In this document: positions 1 to 12,860 of the stretch, piece by piece
How the letters are laid out: each line of letters begins with the position of its first letter
Numbering within the stretch: the stretch's first letter is position 1
Assembly: GCA_022747635.1 (NCBI GenBank)
Contig: JAKTNV010000001.1
Span: 32,740,540-32,804,539, forward strand
Origin: Hetaerina americana
Taxonomy: Eukaryota > Arthropoda > Insecta > Odonata > Calopterygidae
Reading direction: 5' to 3'
DNA: 64,000 nucleotides
Translations under genes and position numbers: made by a program
The notes under the pieces: model-generated
Database searches by the model: none
The model's input: the letters and a program-made list of their open reading frames with translations, nothing else
Told to the model about the DNA's origin: nothing

Positions 1-261
1 TGCGGTCACGTAAAGAAGTGGATGATAAACTGAGGATAGTATGAAAACAGCAGTCAAAAACCGAACTTTTTCGTTTTAATTACCGAGACGAACTGGAAAT
101 TCTCGTGAATAATTACTACCTCAGCCTTCTATTGAAAAAAAAACGTACCCCTTTGTCGCCATAATGTGTCGGTGAGGATAAAAACGAATGACTAAAATTT
201 TTCTCCAGTAAATTTGAATAAATTCTTTGACTTTTCAATGTGGTTACCCGATGTTCGAAGT

Positions 262-440
262 GAATGACAGCCCTGAATGGTCAGGAAAGTAAGATGAAAG
301 GGTGGAGAGATACTCAGCGCCAGCATCCGCCTATTCTTAATGAAAGACGCCAAGGTATCCACAATTACACGTTCTACCCGAGGGAAGGCGTTCTTCCCTT
401 AAAGTGCTCTCCACATGGCTTGATCTGCATTCGATCCTAA
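262..440 (-). mobile_element. tRNA-derived SINE, family A (3' part)
   Basis: On the minus strand it carries GTGGAGAGCACTTTAAGGG, CTTGGCGTCTTTCATTAAG and CACCCTTTCATCTTACTTTC, matching the body and 3' end of the copy at 7100-7399. The tRNA-like head with the B box is missing or unrecognisable. Confidence 0.75.
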
Positions 441-3400
441 GTTTTCGGAATGAAAAGCCAGCGCACTAACCCCTGCACTAATCCGATCCCATTTTTGGAC
501 TATATTGCGAGAACTTCTATGCGAAAGATCTGTATGTTCAAACATGCGTGCATATGCAAATCCTCCCAAGAGTTACCTCCAAATCAACCGATGCAAATTC
601 TATGAGCATGAGCTGCAGCACACCCTGAGACAAGTCAACCACAAAATATTCTTGTGAAACTAGACCCACAGATAAAGGCAATCTCTCCATAGGAACCGTC
701 CGGAAGATAAGAATTGGAAGATATATTTCCAGGGGAGACCCTCATATTTTCATTTGTCTAACAGCGAGATGATAACTGAACATTTTTATACGCTCAAGGA
801 GACGATGATGAAGTTATAATTTTTTAACCAATTTTTCATCTTAGATTACATTAAAAAACTTTCCAACGGAGGGATACCATTTATGAAACTCGACATCACC
901 ATTTTTTTCGGCGATGTTTTTCGTCGGAGATAGTCTGTTATTGATTCAGTTCAATATAAATTCCATGTAACCATAGGGTCAATTACTTGTAGAACTCGCT
1001 CGTAAGGTATCGAGTGAAACAGCGTCCATTGTGATTACATTTACGCCGAAAGAATTAATCCGCTGTTCCCTCTTTCCTCAAAGTTAATCTTTTTCGAAAT
1101 TTTCCAAAGGCGAATTTCACTCGAAACGCATGTATTTTCTCTCCACTTATAAACTTTATGCTTCAAAAAATTCCATTACACACGTTTAAGGCCTGCTCTA
1201 ACATAAGAGTGCAACTGGAAGCCACCACACATCAAGATACTGCAACTTCCTAAGGCAAGCCAGACGCTGACTGCGAACCTCTTTCTCAGGCATTCCGAGG
1301 GACAGACATTAATACTAAACGGTTTTAAGGGCTACTCACAGTACATTCGCGGCACACTTGATCCCCTCTCCTAGGGTCACCCTCAGTAACCCATGACCTC
1401 CTTCCCAGGGTTATGACAATCCCTCTACAAGGTCTATCCAAGAGATAAGAATTCAAAGATATTTTTGGACCTTTATGCCCTACACTCTTATCCTTCAAAC
1501 GATAAGAATCATAAACAGAACTGAGCTCTCCAACTTTTACTTTTACTGTAACATTAAAAGCTGTCGAAAATATAGTGCCTCAAATGGGATTTCCCCACTG
1601 GTGACGACCTCCATTTCTGCACTGAAATTACTGACGTAAACAGGGACACGAGGAGTTCGAATACTGAGCACCGGGGAATCAATGGTCTGTGCCTGAAAAA
1701 CAGCAATTTTCACACAATCCAAATCTTCTTTTGCGGGCCTTTAAAAATTTTAATTACCTTGTTAAATCAATTATTTTCTGGAATGTGATTGACATTAATC
1801 AGTCTTTCACGGCCTATCAATAAAATTTTATCATTATATAATTCAAAGGTAATATCAATTCTACATCAAAGATCGATTTTTTTAACCATCCACATCAACT
1901 ATAATGCCCTACGTATCGCATGAACTGCCTCTTGTTCACACTAAATTGTCCAATTCTACCTTTTTTAACTCCTATATCTTTACCTTGTTTACATGCCAAA
2001 TTCAAAGCCTTTTCTCTTCCTTCCTACAACCCGCTGCGCAACATTCTTCCATCTATTACGGCCCTCAACTTCCCACTACTTTCGATATTTCCTCCACCCA
2101 CTTTTTCTGGCTTTTTATACAGGTATTTCCCTGAGCAACTTCCTCTCTCTTCCCGCCATACTGTAAATATGCATAGATATTAAAAAATATATTCATATAA
2201 GTTATTTGAGAGGAAAAATTCGCTGTTAAATTCTTTAACCGTGAGATAAAAATTTCAATTCGTGCAACTTAACCAGTCTCACAGTGTCCAGTATTATCTT
2301 AAAATGGGGAAATTCTTTGTGCGAGGTAAATATTTTTGGGAAACTCAAGGAGATAGTTGTAATGGAAATACATGAATGTCGACTCGAATTCAGACATGTC
2401 CTCGAATGAAACACAATTCGAGAAGTCAATCCACTTTGATTTTCACCGGAAGTTCTGCGAGCTCGGAACGGAGCAATTTGCATGATTTCACAAACTCTGG
2501 AGGAATTTCTGTGCGATATCACACGCACCCTATTTCAAATAACCGCCGCCCCGCATCTCGAATTGCTAAAAGGTGCAAATACCCGCGTGGGAGTGCAGCT
2601 GTTTTGCTGACACTCCTTGGAGGTGGGAAGATAAGAGGAGGTTATTTACGCGGCAGTTATTAAGTCACTATGGAAGGGCAGGCAATGAATGCCAGCTGGT
2701 GTAAACGCAAGATATGAGGCCATTGGATTTCACTTTTTTTCTGCATAGAAGTTGATTGTTGCTTCATCAAAAAGTTGGTATATTTGTCTTTTACCTGCAC
2801 TATCAAAAACAAATATCCAAAGATAAATTTTTCGGGTGTTTCTCGCCTTCATCTAATTTTAATTTTACCTTTCAATTTAAAGATAGTTTAGGTTTTAGCT
2901 CTTACCCTAATTTGCGCTCATGATATACGCCATTAAATGACTTTAAAACGTTATCTTAATGACTAGAATATCTTCCTCGTTTTTTTATTTTATTGAGAAC
3001 TTATAAGTATTTAATATTGGAGAATACCCATTGATACATTGATATTACTTTACCATTAAACTCAAGAGTAATTGCTACTGAAAGAAATACAAATAGGTAA
3101 GGAATCGAACCACGGGCATTTCACTCACCGGACGATTGTGCAGAATACCGTAGTATCCAAGATCCCTGATTATAAGCTAACTTCGGCAATTTAAATCCTT
3201 TTCAGCAACCTAATTGAGATCGTGTCCTACAGTGATAGTTAGAAGTGAAGATTTGATCCCTTGGAGTGATGCATCTTTATTTCACAGCGACTTGGATTTT
3301 ACTTCCATTAATTTTAAATTTATTCGTCTGTGAAAACTAATTCTAATCACTTATGAATAGGAATAATGATATGCTGAAAGGGGAAATCAGCAATAATAAT

Positions 3401-6400
3401 GATATAATATAGCCGGAGTTTTAGTGGTTTGTGTCCATCAAAACCAACCTCAACCGGTAGATTACCGATAATAATAATAGCAGGAGTCATAAGAAAAGCT
3501 ACAAAGAAATGGAGCTGATAAATGAAAACGTGTTTTCTTTAGCTGAACGTGACAAAACAATGTATTCACATTTCTCGCAAATCGTCAAATTAGATACGTC
3601 ATCATTGTTTGTTCAACATTTCCCATCCTTAGTATAAGGAGGGTCATGAGAGCTCTTCCTCTCCCCGAAGCTTTTAATGGGCCGTTAACCAACTGTCGCA
3701 CTGTCAGACGTTTCCAGTCGCTTTCAAATGTTTGGTATCCTATTCAATCTGGGTATTTGAGTCAAGCTTATCTAACGATCCGAAGTTTCTAAGAATGAAG
3801 CACTTATCCTGCGTGAAAGGAAATTTTGAAATGGTTTCATATTTTCGATAATTATTAGATAGAATACCCCCACAGCAAAATCGGTACATTAGACAGAAGA
3901 TATTATTTTCATCGACTAAAGTTACATCTTGTTGTTGAGTCCCTTGGATGACTTTTTTAATCTATTGAAAAATCTCCTCTCGCATTCTTATTGACTGTGC
4001 ACACTGCCATGAATACTCGGTTGTTTCCGCCGCTCCGCTTTCTAGTAAGCCAACTGCGGAGATGGATTGAAAAACTTCAGAATTTCCAGAGTCGTCCTGG
4101 CCCTGTTTTGTTTTTACCTAATCCCATAGCTTTTCCGTCTCGGTGAATTGAAGGTTTAGTATGGTGTGAATGTGTGCGATGGTATTTCTTCAATGATGAA
4201 ATTACAGATGAATAAAACGAAGACTATCGCCACAGATACGGGACATGATGGATCGCACAAGTAAAAGGGAAGCTGCACACACTGCCATACGTTCTTGTGG
4301 CTGCATACAGGGTAAGATTTACCATACGTAGACTTCTGTCAACAATAATAATGTGAATGCCTCCGAACTACCCTTCATTTATTTAGTTCCCTCAATATAT
4401 TAGCGAAATTATGTTTGAATTTTGACAATGGCTGAAAAAATGATAAAATGTTTTCGGTAGAAACAAAAATCACCGCAATACTGAAATAAAAATTACCACA
4501 AAATAAAAAGCACCACATTTTTCTGTATTTAGATTATGCTATAGCGTATAGATTCTTCCCATGTTGGTTCGAGAACCACCTGCGGATTATGACACCGGAT
4601 AGAAGGAATTCAATGAAGTAATTTCAAAATTAGTTCTCATATTAAAGAAAAATTGTTTTTAAATCTAAGAGTAAATACGAGTTGAATTAAGTTACCCTCT
4701 GCATATATTTTCCGAGGGACGGTCACTTCGACCTAGAAAAACAAGCAAACTGCGATCGATCGACGTAGGAAGACACGTTCAAATGAATGGTCAGCGGAGG
4801 AAAGATTGAATTTTCGAATCAGTATTTCGTTGTGCTGCTATCCCTACCCATCACTGATGCTACGCCTTGCCTCCAATATGCTCACGTCCTGTTTATGTCT
4901 TAATCTCTTATCGCAAGCCTGGCATGGATATTTTAAATGATGATCGGCGAATATGGCACCGGCCCTCTTAGAGCTCATTATTGGTCTTCGACAGAATAAA
5001 CAACCCACGGTGATAGGCCATCGTAAGAGATTACAAGGTTTTCCGTGCACACGGCATGGAGGCGTTGGAAATCCGGGCTGTTTGTCTTACGAGTGCCCGG
5101 CCTTCTATTTGACATGTGAGTTAACAGCGCGTTTGCGTGTTTCTCGACTATCGATCCAAGCTTCTCCCACTTTGAACTTGGGTGTAACTTTTGACAGGAT
5201 ATCATTAATGTTTTGCCAATGATTTCGCATGGTTCGATGGCAGTCTTTCAGGATATGAGATAAAACAAATATTGATAATGATGATGACGATCCTCGTTTT
5301 CTTTTGTTTTTTATTACGATCGCCTACAAATTCGCACCGGGACAATGTGAATGGATAGGCAAGGTCGCTTTTGTATACGTTACAAAAGGGCAAACAGCTG
5401 TCTGGCCAGAGTAATTTCAAGTATTTTTTATGTCAAGTGTGCAGAAAAATAACTCTCCTAAAATACCTGTAATAAATATATCTGCGATAAAAGTTAAACT
5501 GCTACGTTCATAATGGTAGAATGAATGAAGTGGTGCCCTTAAATTATAAAGGAATGGGACAAAAAATAAACACCACATTATAAATACCAAGTGCATTTTT
5601 ATAAGGTACAACCACAGTTTCCACCTTCACTCGGGGTCTATCGGCAACGTTGCTCTCTGTATGGATCTAAAAGCGCACCGCCTACTAGCCTTGATCAGTA
5701 CACGAACAAGGATGACTTTTTGATGACAGAATCAATCTATGCGCCCTACAGCTCAATTTCAATCTCTCCCACTCGGGCACTTCAAGCAATCGATTTCGTT
5801 TTCGGAACCCATTTTGTTTTCCCATGCGGCGAAAGTTAAAATTTTGACAACCCCGGCCGCGCCGCCGCCAGCACCGCAACGGATCATTTCCTCTGACTGA
5901 CCAACGGGTTTTCGCGACCCACCGCACGCACGGCCAAGAAGGGCCACATGTTCCCCCGGCGATATTGACATTTGAGAGCGAAGTTCCTAGCTAAGCAATC
6001 CTTAGCACCGAAAATATTCAAAGGTCAAGTTGACCTCGGCCCCTGAGACAGAAATTAATAATCTCGTAACACGTTGGAGGCGCGTGGCCATTGTTTCCGG
6101 TCCTTCTCGTCTCGCAACATTTTCGGCGATTCAAAACTTAGAACAATCGACCCGTGGGAAACTGGTTTTAACGTGCGAGGGTTTCGCCCTTGAAGGAATT
6201 CCCCAGGGATGTTGTTCACACCTCAAGTTCACTGTCACTGGCTTTCGTGTCCCTCCGCCGCATGACTCCCACCTGAGTTCAATTCTCGATTGAAAGGATC
6301 AATTTTCTCCGACTTGCGATTTGCTAATACGTGACCCATGTTCCATCTTCCCTTCCGTTCTTTCATTTACTTTTTCTCGCATCTGCCGCATTGCCTGCGC

Positions 6401-7099
6401 CACGTTGAACTAAAATAAACCTCGGTCGGGGGAAAACAAACTAAATGGCGAGCCGACGCACCGGCATCTGGCCTTGGAATGCACCTGCCCTCATTAAAAG
6501 CACGCTCGGCGACGATCCATCGCTCCGAATTTCGCGCTTGTCTCATAATAAGCATCGCTCGTTCAATTCACACCCTGCCCCGGTGTACCCGAGCACATTC
6601 CTACGGCACTTGTAGTAGAAGCGAAGGATTTTTGTCTCTTCCGACGGTCATGAACATGGACGTTCGTCTCATCCCCATCCTGTGTGACCTCATGCATTCG
6701 GAGAAGAGAAAACAAGAGAAAAAATAAAACTGGATGGAGCCACGGTTCCAACCTGCTGGCTCCTCTCACGGTCATGACTATTAGAGGACGGACGGAAATT
6801 AAAGCAAAGAAATAGGGATTATCATGAGAAATCATGATGAAGAGAAATGGTGGATTCCCAGGCCTCTTCATGTTTCCCAATTTGTAGGGATTATTGCGGA
6901 CGGTGGAGGGGGGGGGGGAGCTCAATCATTCCCATGGACTACATACGTATGGTAAACGTAGCGGGTGGCTGCACAGAAGAAGGTGAAGTAGAGATAACGT
7001 TTTAGAAAAATTATCTTTTCACGAGAGATAAATATTTTCTCACATTTGATTCAAAACGTAGACAGCACAACGCTCATCGTATTTCCTAAAAGGGGATCG
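441..7099. other. Gene-free interval
   Basis: No reading frame shows a recognisable family or a plausible splice chain. A CpG-dense patch lies at about 5838-5965 (CCCCGGCCGCGCCGCCGCC), and CpG is raised from about 4950 to 6730. A pyrimidine-rich stretch lies at 1930-2160. A tRNA-like B box on the minus strand (GGTTCGATTCC, near 3100) may be SINE debris. Confidence 0.6.
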
Positions 7100-7399
7100 A
7101 GATGGTGCGGTGGCATTGGGTATTGGCTTCCCACCCAAAGGGACCAGGTTCAAATCCCGGCGGTGTTGAATATTTTACAGTGGTATCTCGATCCCTACTT
7201 GAGGAGTTTTGTGGAGGGCACTTTGAGTGAGTACGCCGTCCGTCGGATGGGACGTTAAGCTGTGGACCTCTTGGCGCCTTTCGTTAAACGTAGGCTAATG
7301 CCGACGCCGGGTTTCTTCCCACCCTTCATCCTTTCCTGTCCATCCCTAATGGCGCAAATGACCTCAGCTGTCGGTCGCCTCCCCTAAATACTACTACTA
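7100..7399 (+). mobile_element. tRNA-derived SINE, family A (full copy)
   Basis: A pol III type promoter is visible: an A-box-like TGGTGCGGTGGC at 7103 and a B box GGTTCAAATCC at about 7147. The body contains GTGGAGGGCACTTTGAG, CTTGGCGCCTTTCGTTAA and GGCTAATGCC, and the tail is CTACTACTA (7390-7399). Copies at 41285-41526 and 262-440 share these blocks in the opposite orientation, which proves a dispersed family. Open frames across it are not genes. Confidence 0.88.
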
Positions 7400-9540
7400 G
7401 TTTCTAAAAAAATTAATCATATTCTCCAGTCACTTTTGTTCAACAAGTTCCTCCAATTATTCGGTGGGAAAAGTATGATATTTGGGTGCGTCGGGCAAAA
7501 ATTCCGTCCATTAAAATGTAAGTCGAATTCTACTCACAGCAAATAATGGTTTATCAGGATTGTTAAAACCTTTAAAGTTAAATACTTCATAGCGCTCGAG
7601 GATCGATCACAAATGTAATTATTCAGTAATAAATCATAAATAATATGACAGGTGGGTCCAAAATCAACACCATTCGCAAAAATTGGATAAGTTATTACCT
7701 TGCTTATGAAGATTAATGCCGAATTTCTAAAACTTTTCCTACGTATACTTGCTCTTTTGCATTCGAGATGTGGTCGCGGCATAAAAATTTCTATCACTGG
7801 CAATGGGGCAACATTCGACCCGTAGATTTGGTTGTAAAACTATTCGCATATTGAAGCAGCTTTTCTAAAACGTGTATTCCCCTGTAAAAATGTGCTTAGT
7901 GATATAGGAAATTCAGATCAATCTCATTTTCCCCCGAAACATAAAGACCATTTTCTATCCAGAAGTCATAACAGTAATATGTGGTGTCATTCTGCGAAAA
8001 GGGAGACGCCTTAGTACCTAAATACATGTTATGGACTAATGCTTTTAAGAATATGGTGTTATTAAATTCCTTCAATACGTCAATTTATTAGAGTGTTCAC
8101 TTCAATAATCACGAAGCAACTAATTTACATTTTACCAACTCTAATTTAAGTTTGTATGAACGATATCACTCCCAGTTCTTTCCACACAATTTCATTGCTA
8201 GCGCGAGGCAATGACGGAAATACGCAAACTTTTCTCGTTGGTTTTATTTTTACACTTCTTCTGCCAGAGGTTGCAGTATATTACGAAAATTATGGCGTAT
8301 AAATCACAGCTGCTTCCTTAATACGGTTCGGTCACATGAAAACTTCTGTAATGATTTGGACATAAGAAAAGAAATGAAAATTATGGTCGAAGAATATGCT
8401 TATGGTAAGGACTGAAGATAATTATACGAGCAAAAAAGTGATATGCAGTATGAAACTGAACCTCACGACGTGATAATTTTTTTCTTAATTACGAAAAGAG
8501 GTTCTAAAATTGTCGGTTTCCAACGTCCGACCCGATAAAAGAAAGGAGTTCTATTCGACGCCTCGAAGTACCACCGAGCCTGACCATTGAGAACCGTTGT
8601 GGAGACCTGCCGCTTAGACAGCCGGCGAAGGAGGAAAGTGAACCTTCAATTAGAGGACTTGTTGTGAGTTCCCCCATTTCCGAATAACTGCCCCACGATG
8701 TCTGCCCCTCAAGAGGGAGTAGAACTGGACCTGGTAACGCGAACTACAGACAGCTGGTGCAGACAGGTGTCGTTGACCGCTGACTACAGTGTCGGCAGCA
8801 GTGGTGGTTGATCGAAAAACCCACCGCAAGAGAATTATAGCTATTTTCGAACGGCAAGCGAAGCTCCGTGGAAAGATAAGCGTTGGCCGAGACGACTCCT
8901 TGATTAGACGCGGAAACTGGGTCTCTCTGCGGAATAGAGGAACTGGAATTGATTATCAAGTTGTGTAGACCACTGCGGGTGCTTTGAGCCGTAATCGCAT
9001 CTATGCAACAAACAAGCATCCATCACCACAGAGAATTATGATCCTCCGACTCTGTAAGCTATAAAATTGGTTTTGAAATCTAAGGTGATAATCTGAAACA
9101 AAGCTATACTTGATGAACTGAAAACATTTCCATGGGTTTTATTTGATGTCTAAGTGTCATCCTACTGCAGTGAGATCTGATGACAGGTGAAAGGGCTTGC
9201 GGCGAGTGAATACGATAGATCAAAATCTTCTGGAATAGACTCTCCGTATGTTAGAGGCCAGTCAATTTCCGAGGGAGAGTGGGAGAAAGGGGGAGATATC
9301 GGAATGATTTCATATGAGAACGTTAAGTGGAGCGTTGTTTTACGAAACAGTTCATTCTACAAAAAAATGAATACATTAATACAAGCATGGTGGAAAGTTA
9401 GTACTTCTTTGGTTCGAAGAGGCAACTGGAGTAACATATTTTTTTAACGAAAACATATGGCAATAAGTTAATGAACGCGGTCACGAGTATTCTTTTAAGA
9501 GTCATCCATTGCGCTACCCACAGCAATTATTAGGAGAAAT
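7400..9540. other. Gene-free interval with a moderately GC-rich segment
   Basis: The interval is AT-rich except at about 8540-9020, which is less AT-rich and carries an open minus-strand frame (8744-9019) that I cannot assign. It might be remnant mobile DNA. Nothing else was seen. Confidence 0.5.
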
Positions 9541-9765
9541 CCAAAGGAGGCAGGAAGCGTAGATGCAGAGCATTTTATGCGGGGATAATATGTTGAAGAG
9601 TGTGATGGAGGGGAGGACGTTAGGCAAGCGAGGTAGGGGGAGGAGAAGGATTTTTATGTTGGACGGAATAAAGTTATGTAGCAGGTATGCGGAATTAAAA
9701 GAGTTTAATGTAGTTTGGGGTGTCTGGGCGAGTTTTGTTGGACGAGGCCAGGAAATGTATCGATT
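9541..9765 (+). mobile_element. Non-LTR retrotransposon C-terminal tail
   Basis: The plus-strand frame reads GDNMLKSVMEGRTLGKRGRG followed by RRRIFMLDGIKLCSRYAELK. This matches the typical polyprotein end (L-K-x-V-x-E-G-x-x-x-GKRGRGR then MLD). Upstream, RRNPKEAGSVDAEHFMR corresponds to the I-GH-L-R segment. No reverse-transcriptase core remains. The downstream segment (9760-9800) resembles the end of the element at 53290-55270. Confidence 0.75.
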
Positions 9766-9929
9766 ATCAGTCTGTATTCATCCAAATCTACCTTAAACCC
9801 TAGAATTTCAATTATAATATACCCACTATACAATTTGCCGTTGAAGCACAGTTTGGGATCACGGACTTTTAGATCCTGCACTTGTGCCCTTAGGTGCACC
9901 AGGGAAAATTTTGTTTCAGTTTAAAACGC

Positions 9930-10690
9930 GCGAAATTTAAAGAACAGCGATAGCGATTTCCATCGAAATTATTGAGATAACGCGGGCGCGTGTTGGAGAT
10001 AGGCTACCGTGCCTCATTATTATTAGGAGCCCTAAAAACATGGAAAAAAACACCGATTCGACCGAACGATGTACCCATCGAGAGACGGTGGCTTTGAAGG
10101 AGGACATTTTCCCCGCATGGCCTCGCTTTTCCCAATATCTCTTCCGCCTTCTATGATCTCGGCCCCTCTTTCCTTCCCGCATGCCTGTCGTCACCCCTTT
10201 CCCTCTAACATCCCCCCACCCGCCCAGTGGAGCCAATCGTCGAGTTGCCGAACTCATTCCGTATGCACTCCCGCATCCTTGTCACTCCATAAAAATTCAG
10301 GGACCCCGCCCCTGACGTCTCCCTGCGGCCCAAAGGACGACGAGGTCACCCGCGGGGCGAACGCCAAATCTGAGGGAGGGTTGATTAGGAGTCGTTCATA
10401 CGCTCGTCTGACCGACGGAGTGATACGAGATTGCTTTCGAGCTCGCGAGATGGATGCATACGTGCATGCAGGACGGGAAAAAATTCTGCGGCACCACTCC
10501 CCTTTTGACGGTGCGACACTCTTCGTAGGTCGTTCTGTGAGGTGGGCGTTCAAATCTTCTTTTTGCGTGATCCAAGGACTCTCTCCTCCCTCCCCACCTT
10601 TCTCGTTCTCGCCGAAGGGAAGCCGCGAGCGAGTCCAGACTCACCTACCTCGCTTCGCCAGTCTTAAGTTACCACCGTACGTTATTTGAA
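9930..10690. other. CpG- and GC-rich block, no gene recognised
   Basis: CpG is dense here, and open frames occur on both strands because stops are rare in GC-rich DNA. The longest, 10069-10689 plus, is low-complexity Pro/Ser-rich at its start and shows no family motif. The block could be a promoter or enhancer for a gene outside the window or an unmethylated island. No TATA box or initiator was assigned. Confidence 0.45.
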
Positions 10691-12539
10691 TAATGATATC
10701 GATATTAGGATATTTAAAACGTGAGATATTAGAAAATTTCAATGTGCATCGTGGTGGATCCGAGTTTCACAGCAGTGAAAAGATCGATCGATTTGCATTA
10801 AAACCATTACTCTTCACCGTTGGTCTGGCATTAGTTAATGTTTTGTAGAAGGAAATAAGCTAGTGGGAAATAGGAAACGACAAACCTGTAATATAGAGGT
10901 GAAGCAGATGATGACACAAAGCAAAAAGTTTTATATAGCACAGGGTAATGGAATAAGGAGTCTAAGAGGTACACAGAAAACTTGAGACTGAAGGGTAGGA
11001 GGAAAATGCAACTCAATGATACGACGGTACAATGCTTGACATATAAATCATCGCCGGTAGAATATGGTATTTAGTAAAATGTTTACGGTATTACGATTTT
11101 CATCCAAGCATTAGGACGAATATCGATACAAATATCCCGGCTCTATATCCTCATCATCTCGATCATATTTTACATTTGGGATCGATTTCGGAAACGCAGC
11201 ATCTTACAGCCCATATTTCTAATTGAAAATTGCATCACATGCGATATCACATGCACGCAGAAGTGGCTGTATCTGGCAGTTCTAGCTCGAGAGTCATGGG
11301 TATATTCTTCGATCGAGAATACGTAGTACGCCCTTGAACGGCGTTTCGTTTACGTATTTCCTCGATACCTTTTCACGTTCTTTCCTAGTGGGAATTCGGA
11401 CGTCGACTATCTTTCTTGCGTCCGAAATGAATCGCGTTGACACACTTCCTGCGCACCCACCCAAAAACCAATGCATCGACGTCATTATCTTTTGGATATT
11501 TGACCGGCTTCGTTTGGTCGCTTGGGGGAAAATTTTGAGTCGACCGGATGTGAACTGCTGCGCGGTTTCGTCCGAAAGTGAGCAGAGGGTAGGGATTACT
11601 CGGCCTCCGTCTCTTTGTCCTCTCCATACAACACATACGTCGTCGGCAAACAACCGATGCTAATAGCCAAAGGGATTGAAGTATTTCGAATTTGTTCGTG
11701 TCGTCTATAATTGTCACCGCTCGAGTAAGTAAGCAGAGGAGTAGGTCACTACCTTAGATGTTTCCGCTTTCAGGTCATCACCTGCCTACCATTTTGGACG
11801 AAAAACCCACGAACCTGTCGGCATAGATCAATTTAAGATTGAAAATCAATTCACGCAACTTGATTCTTTTTATGATGCATTATTATTCTGGATACCCTTT
11901 CACATTTCACTTGTCTCGCAACGTTCTTCTTCCGGCAATCGGAAATAGAAGCGTTATAGTTATCTGGTCAAATTCCAAGGTAAAATACCACATTTCTGAT
12001 CAAACATAATGCCTTTTAGAGAGTATTTTTTTTAATTTAATACATAAGCGTTGACAACTGACTACTACTGCACGGGTGCTAGGAATCAAGTAAATGGCAG
12101 GCGGGTTGACTTTGTGGAATACTGTCACTACTGAATGATAATAAAAAGTTTGTTATACCTGTATGAGTTATAACAACACTGAGTTTGTGTTATTATGTAG
12201 CATTAGGCAGGGAAGTTAGCGTAGCTAAGGATAACGATTGAGGAGTCCCACTTATAGGTCGCTCTCATGGTGACATAATGCAGTGCATCCATTATGGGCG
12301 ACATTCATCAACCCGCGATGGCATGTGCTTTATAATGGAGATTTTATCTGGGACAGAGGCCATATTAAAGTATACGCCCTGACTCCACCATTCTTATTTT
12401 ATAATGGGAAAATAAAAGCGAACATTTCATCGATCACAGACAAACCGGACTGGGTCTAATCCACGCATCTACATTGCGCTGCCTCTTTTTGCCCGCTTGT
12501 CTCATGGTGTCTCGGATGAAGGTAGCCTATGCCTCCCTG
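10691..12539. other. Gene-free interval
   Basis: The overlapping frames at 11294-11717 on both strands show no family motif and lie in moderately CpG-rich DNA. No repeats were recognised. Confidence 0.55.
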
Positions 12540-12860
12540 CATACGCTATTACTTCACGCGCATTCAAATCGTGGTCTCTCCTTCCAAAAGAGAAAGGTGG
12601 GACATGGCGACTGCTCATGACGGCGAGGCGGGGGTGTAAACGGGGCCGAGACCGACGGTGAGGGGCGCGGGAGAGGGGCGGCGTTAGGGGAAGGGAGTAG
12701 GGAGGAGAGGGAGCAACGACGGGGTTGCGAGAGGGAAGGTGGGCTGCGAGGTGTGTTTATGGTCATGCCACGTATCATGCAACAACGCTATGACCGGGCG
12801 TCAATAGCCGCCAGCTAGAGCTTTGCGCTGCGCGTCTATTTCGGTCGGGTTCCGCATTAG
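12540..12860. other. G-rich, CpG-rich block
   Basis: The plus strand is strongly purine-biased at 12595-12760 with repeated GGGG runs, giving a Pro/Ser-rich minus frame that looks like composition and not protein. No gene was found. Confidence 0.45.

Noticed and set aside
10069..10689. 206-codon plus-strand frame
   Set aside because: It lies in a CpG-rich block where stops are rare on both strands, has no domain and an overlapping minus frame of similar quality.
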